Below are positions 60,901 to 64,000 of a stretch of DNA of 64,000 bases, in pieces (within the stretch, counting starts at the first letter, position 1; each line of letters opens with the position of its first letter). Under the pieces are notes generated by a model. It was not told where the DNA came from. It saw only the letters and a list, made by a program, of their open reading frames with translations, and ran no database searches. Both the position numbers and the translations under genes were made by a program. The stretch is from Klebsormidium nitens (lineage: Eukaryota; Streptophyta; Klebsormidiophyceae; Klebsormidiales; Klebsormidiaceae): NCBI GenBank assembly GCA_000708835.1, contig DF236969.1:124001-188000 (forward strand), written 5' to 3'.

Positions 60901-62942
60901 GCTTGCCTCCGGCATGCGGTCCGTCAGCTCCTCCAAGTATAGGTCCGTCTGCAAACCCGGGTTAGAAGTCGGGTTTGGGATACTTCAGCACTGTTTACTG
61001 TGGTTACTTCAGCTGTGCATCTTCGAGGCATCTAAAATGAGAGGCTTTACGGAATATTGGGAAGATTCAAATACTGTTTGTGGGTACTTTCGGTTCGATG
61101 ACCCTTCTGCGAGCCCCTGATACGCGATTAGTTCTCAGAAGCAAGTACAGGATGATTCTTTTGCACTTCGGGACGTTCATTGGCACTCCTATGAGTCGAT
61201 GATGATTCCCAAAACCACATTTCTACAGTGATGTTGCAAATAAACAGGGGCGGGTGAGCGACCTTGGGTGACTAAGATTCTGAATGACTTTCAAAGAATC
61301 TCCTTGAGAGATAGCCTCGTGCAGTGGAGGCCGACTACCATACTCCCATCCTCCGCAGGATGAAGAAGTCTGATGCAAACTTCCTTGCCAGCTCCCTCAC
61401 AAGGAGAGTCGTTGCGCAACTCTGAGTTACCGTCGATGAGTACTTGCTTGACCGCTCAAACATCTCAACGATCCCCCTGATTCCCGTTCCGCTTGGTCCT
61501 ATACCATCAGCTCAAACTACTTCTACCCATTGACCAGAAGCATCGGCATCTCTTCCTGATGACTCTGCGGATTGGTGGTATCCGGAATCACCCTGAGGGT
61601 GACGATTCTAAGCTGGGTTTGTTGATGTACCTTTCCAGTCGCTTTGGTTTGCCAACAACGTGATCTTCCTAACACTTTAGAAAACGATTACACTTGACAT
61701 ACGGTGGGGCGCCCACCTGGATGTCAATGTGTTTTCTGCCGAGCACGGGGTCTGGCGTCCCTGGCTTTGACAGCTTGGTCGACGATTTTCTCTTGGTCAC
61801 CTTGGCCGGCCGGTTCTCTGATGTGGCTTCCTCCGGAGGGCTCATGGGGGGGAGGAGCTGCAGAAAAGACAGACGAGGGTGAGGGACCTTACTATGCACT
61901 TTGCCAAGCAACAAGCTGACTGACCGGTTTCGGGGTTGCTTTTGGTACGTGTTAGTCCAATTGTAGTCACACAGAAGCAGTAGGAGACCTTCCTATCAGA
62001 AAGCTACAGGCAATAAGTAAGATCCCTTACGACGATAGCCAACAAAGATCCAGTTGGTAAATCTGTACACGAGAATGAGCTGCAAAACGGGTTGCTTAAC
62101 TTGCTTCTGGTTGACAAAAGGACGTTGATTGTGGAACATGAAGTGATCTTAAGGAGCCAGACTATGAAACAACGGGCGGAAATTCTTCCCATACTTCTCT
62201 TGGGAGCTTGCGTGGGAGCTTGTCTAGGCGTCCAACCACACTACAATGCAGCAAGACATTGCATCCCATCTCGTTTTTACCAGATCTTACTGGATGCGGC
62301 AGCAGAAATTGTGTCTGGGAAACCTTACTATGGAGGTAACAGAAACGATTTGAAGAGTGTCTGGTGCGGCTGCTAGAATTAATTACTCTCAAGAAAATCA
62401 ACCTGTTCTTGATGGTCAGGCATGTTTTTTAGTCATGGTTCCTTTGGAGCAGCCTGGGCGGTTCTGGCTGACACAGGAAAATGCAGCGCGGGCTTTGTTT
62501 TGCTCAGGGCCAGTTCAAAAGAAGCTGTACATGCACGTTGCACTTTAGCACCTTTGCAATCCTGTCTCCCCTTTTTACCACTTCACTCCAAGCTCCTCTT
62601 GAAAACTAGCACAGATAGGAGGAGGAACTCCAGAGTAGGCCTCAAAAAGGGCTGCCCCTGAAACAGCAAGGCTCATCCTACTCAATCCTCAACTTCGCTA
62701 GGTTCCTACCAGAACAAGAGACACCCTTGACTCCAGCTGATTACCTGGGGTGCATAGTTACTGCCTCGAACGACCCTCCTGTCATACATTATGTTCATTG
62801 GGATGGGGTATGGTCCCCCCTCTGTGGCCTCATTTGGCTCCCTATACCTCCTCCTGTTGGCAGTGACTCTTGACTGGCTCGTAAGCTGCGTCTCGCTACC
62901 ATTGCCTGACGGCTGCCTGTAATGTACGGCCGCCATTGACAT
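57903..62942 (-). CDS. RSP3: Radial spoke protein 3 (flagellar)
   Basis: Eight exons keep frame: 62942-62745, 61857-61717, 60948-60778, 60363-60265, 59818-59570, 59064-58975, 58597-58491, 58170-57903 (440 residues; Chlamydomonas RSP3 has 516). Conserved blocks run in the expected order: NIMYDRRVVRGSNYA, PGTPDPVLGRKHIDIQ, DLYLEELTDRMPEASVDTQT, FMDRPQTPLYVPQKSGVD, EGDLFNFDFEVEPILEVLIG, KTLEQSLMEVMEEEELAAMR, RNAELIATQRMEAAE, FARDYLGGL. RSP3 dimers form the stalk core of the axonemal radial spoke. The helix at about 171-199 is the known AKAP-type region that binds RIIa/Dpy-30 proteins, and the TQT motif near 132-134 is a candidate LC8 site. The C-terminus (coil, Ala/Glu-rich) is shorter than in Chlamydomonas. 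The intron after exon 4 is of GC-AG type (CAG then GCAAGC). ATG 62942 and 62936 are both possible starts. Confidence 0.95.
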
Positions 62943-64000
62943 GCGCTTCTTACACTGGGCAGGACAACTTCTAGACCCCTCAGCGTTCCTTCTTTTTCAA
63001 TCCTTTATTTGCTCAGCAAGCTCGTTGCTTCTCTGGACGGCCCGAGAAGGGGCCTATAACTTCTTTCCTCTCCGCCATCATCCACCTCTGCCTGGAAAAG
63101 AAAAAGGGCCCGCGCAAACTCCCAGGGCGGACAATCCTTGCCAGCATGCTAGAATCTGGTGCCGCAACGATATTGGCCTATAACCGAGTCCTTCACTAGA
63201 GGAACGCAAAGCTTGTGATGTTTCCTGTCCTTAGCTGCGCGTGAGAGTCATCCGTCTGACCTTCTAACTTTTGAATTACTCAGGTCTGCGAGCAGAAACG
63301 TATACCGGTACCGTAATCAGTTTCCACGCAGTCAATTCAATCAGCGTACACAGTGACGTGAAAGCGTTCGATGAGTCTTATATTATTTCGAAGTAACAAC
63401 TACATACTGCAGCTACCATTGAATGAGGTACCTACCCGCTTGGGCGGACACCCTGTCCACGATGTACCTAGGTTTTAACAAGCGACCCGGTCCAGTGTCC
63501 TACCGTGTAGGACCTACGGGCAATGGTGTTCAGCAAATGGTTGTCGCGCGCGGTCGACTTTTTCGGACGGTGATCACGGTCGATGGCAAGCAGATGACGT
63601 GATCGAACGGCTCACAGGGTGGAAAACCAGAACTGGTGCCAGAAGTCCCATCAAAGAGCAATGAGCATGAGCACTGGCAGGTCTGTGCCAGTGCACGGTG
63701 CAATACCGGTAGGTCTTAGGTGTCTGTGCAAGGGTAATATATATGTACTCGCTCAAAACAGCACCGCACTGCTGTCTTCTGAGAAGTAGAGCTGCTGGCA
63801 CCAGACATACGTGGGACATCGTTCCTAGCCTCTAGGCTCTGTGCCAGTCAAGCTCAAAAATCATACAGGGCAGGACCGAGGTAGGGCGGGCAGATACTAA
63901 AGAAGAACGAAGAATGGACGAAACGCAGTTTGGAGCTGAAAGTAGCTAGAAAGGGAGGAGGCATAGTTGCAGCGGTTCGATGACACTGTTGAGCAGCTAT
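62943..64000. other. Upstream region of RSP3, no gene seen
   Basis: This should include the RSP3 promoter. I see no exon-like segment to the end of the window. Confidence 0.5.

Overview
This window is nuclear DNA of a photosynthetic eukaryote of the green lineage. The genes have many short spliceosomal introns. Among them are plant-type SAR1, a plant-type complex I LYR subunit (NDUFB9/CIB22), the chloroplast protein CGLD27 and a PPR-SMR protein. Two others, radial spoke protein 3 and a TMEM237-like transition-zone protein, mean the organism builds motile flagella. That fits a streptophyte alga such as Klebsormidium, or a seed-free plant with swimming sperm; flowering plants and zygnematophytes are unlikely. 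I cannot fix the species from sequence alone.

Layout, with exon models built by hand by matching splice sites and reading phase: (1) 2801-8161 (+) TMEM237-like protein; (2) 9095-10285 (-) NDUFB9; (3) 10.3-14.8 kb repeat-rich intergenic DNA with a PIF/Harbinger-like MITE and a fold-back element; (4) 14786-18269 (-) CGLD27, head-to-head with (5) 18801-20968 (+) SAR1; (6) 22409-35048 (-) a 15-exon gene for a TMC (transmembrane channel-like) protein with a long disordered N-terminus; (7) 36864-38609 (+) an intronless GT61-type glycosyltransferase; (8) 39198-48824 (-) a 9-exon PPR-SMR protein of pTAC2 type; (9) 49542-51262 (+) a SUMO-like/BTB fusion; (10) 54184-55693 (-) a small secreted protein with an in-frame stop; (11) 57903-62942 (-) radial spoke protein 3. 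A 321-base run of N sits at 1174-1494.

The most striking signal is not a gene. In at least three unrelated genes (TMEM237-like, TMC, PPR-SMR), introns contain one to about twelve decayed tandem copies of the neighbouring exon-intron junction. Each copy keeps the splice site and 20-60 nt of exon edge. The TMC gene has at least seven such sites and the PPR gene has one array of eight copies at a 113-119 bp period. I read this as intron growth by junction-spanning tandem duplication, which would leave arrays of decoy splice sites.

Functional grouping: TMEM237 (ciliary transition zone) and RSP3 (axoneme) are flagellar, and TMC is a candidate mechanically gated membrane protein. CGLD27 and the PPR-SMR protein are plastid-directed, NDUFB9 is mitochondrial, and SAR1 and GT61 act in the secretory pathway. 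The genes do not form an operon; they lie on both strands with separate promoters.
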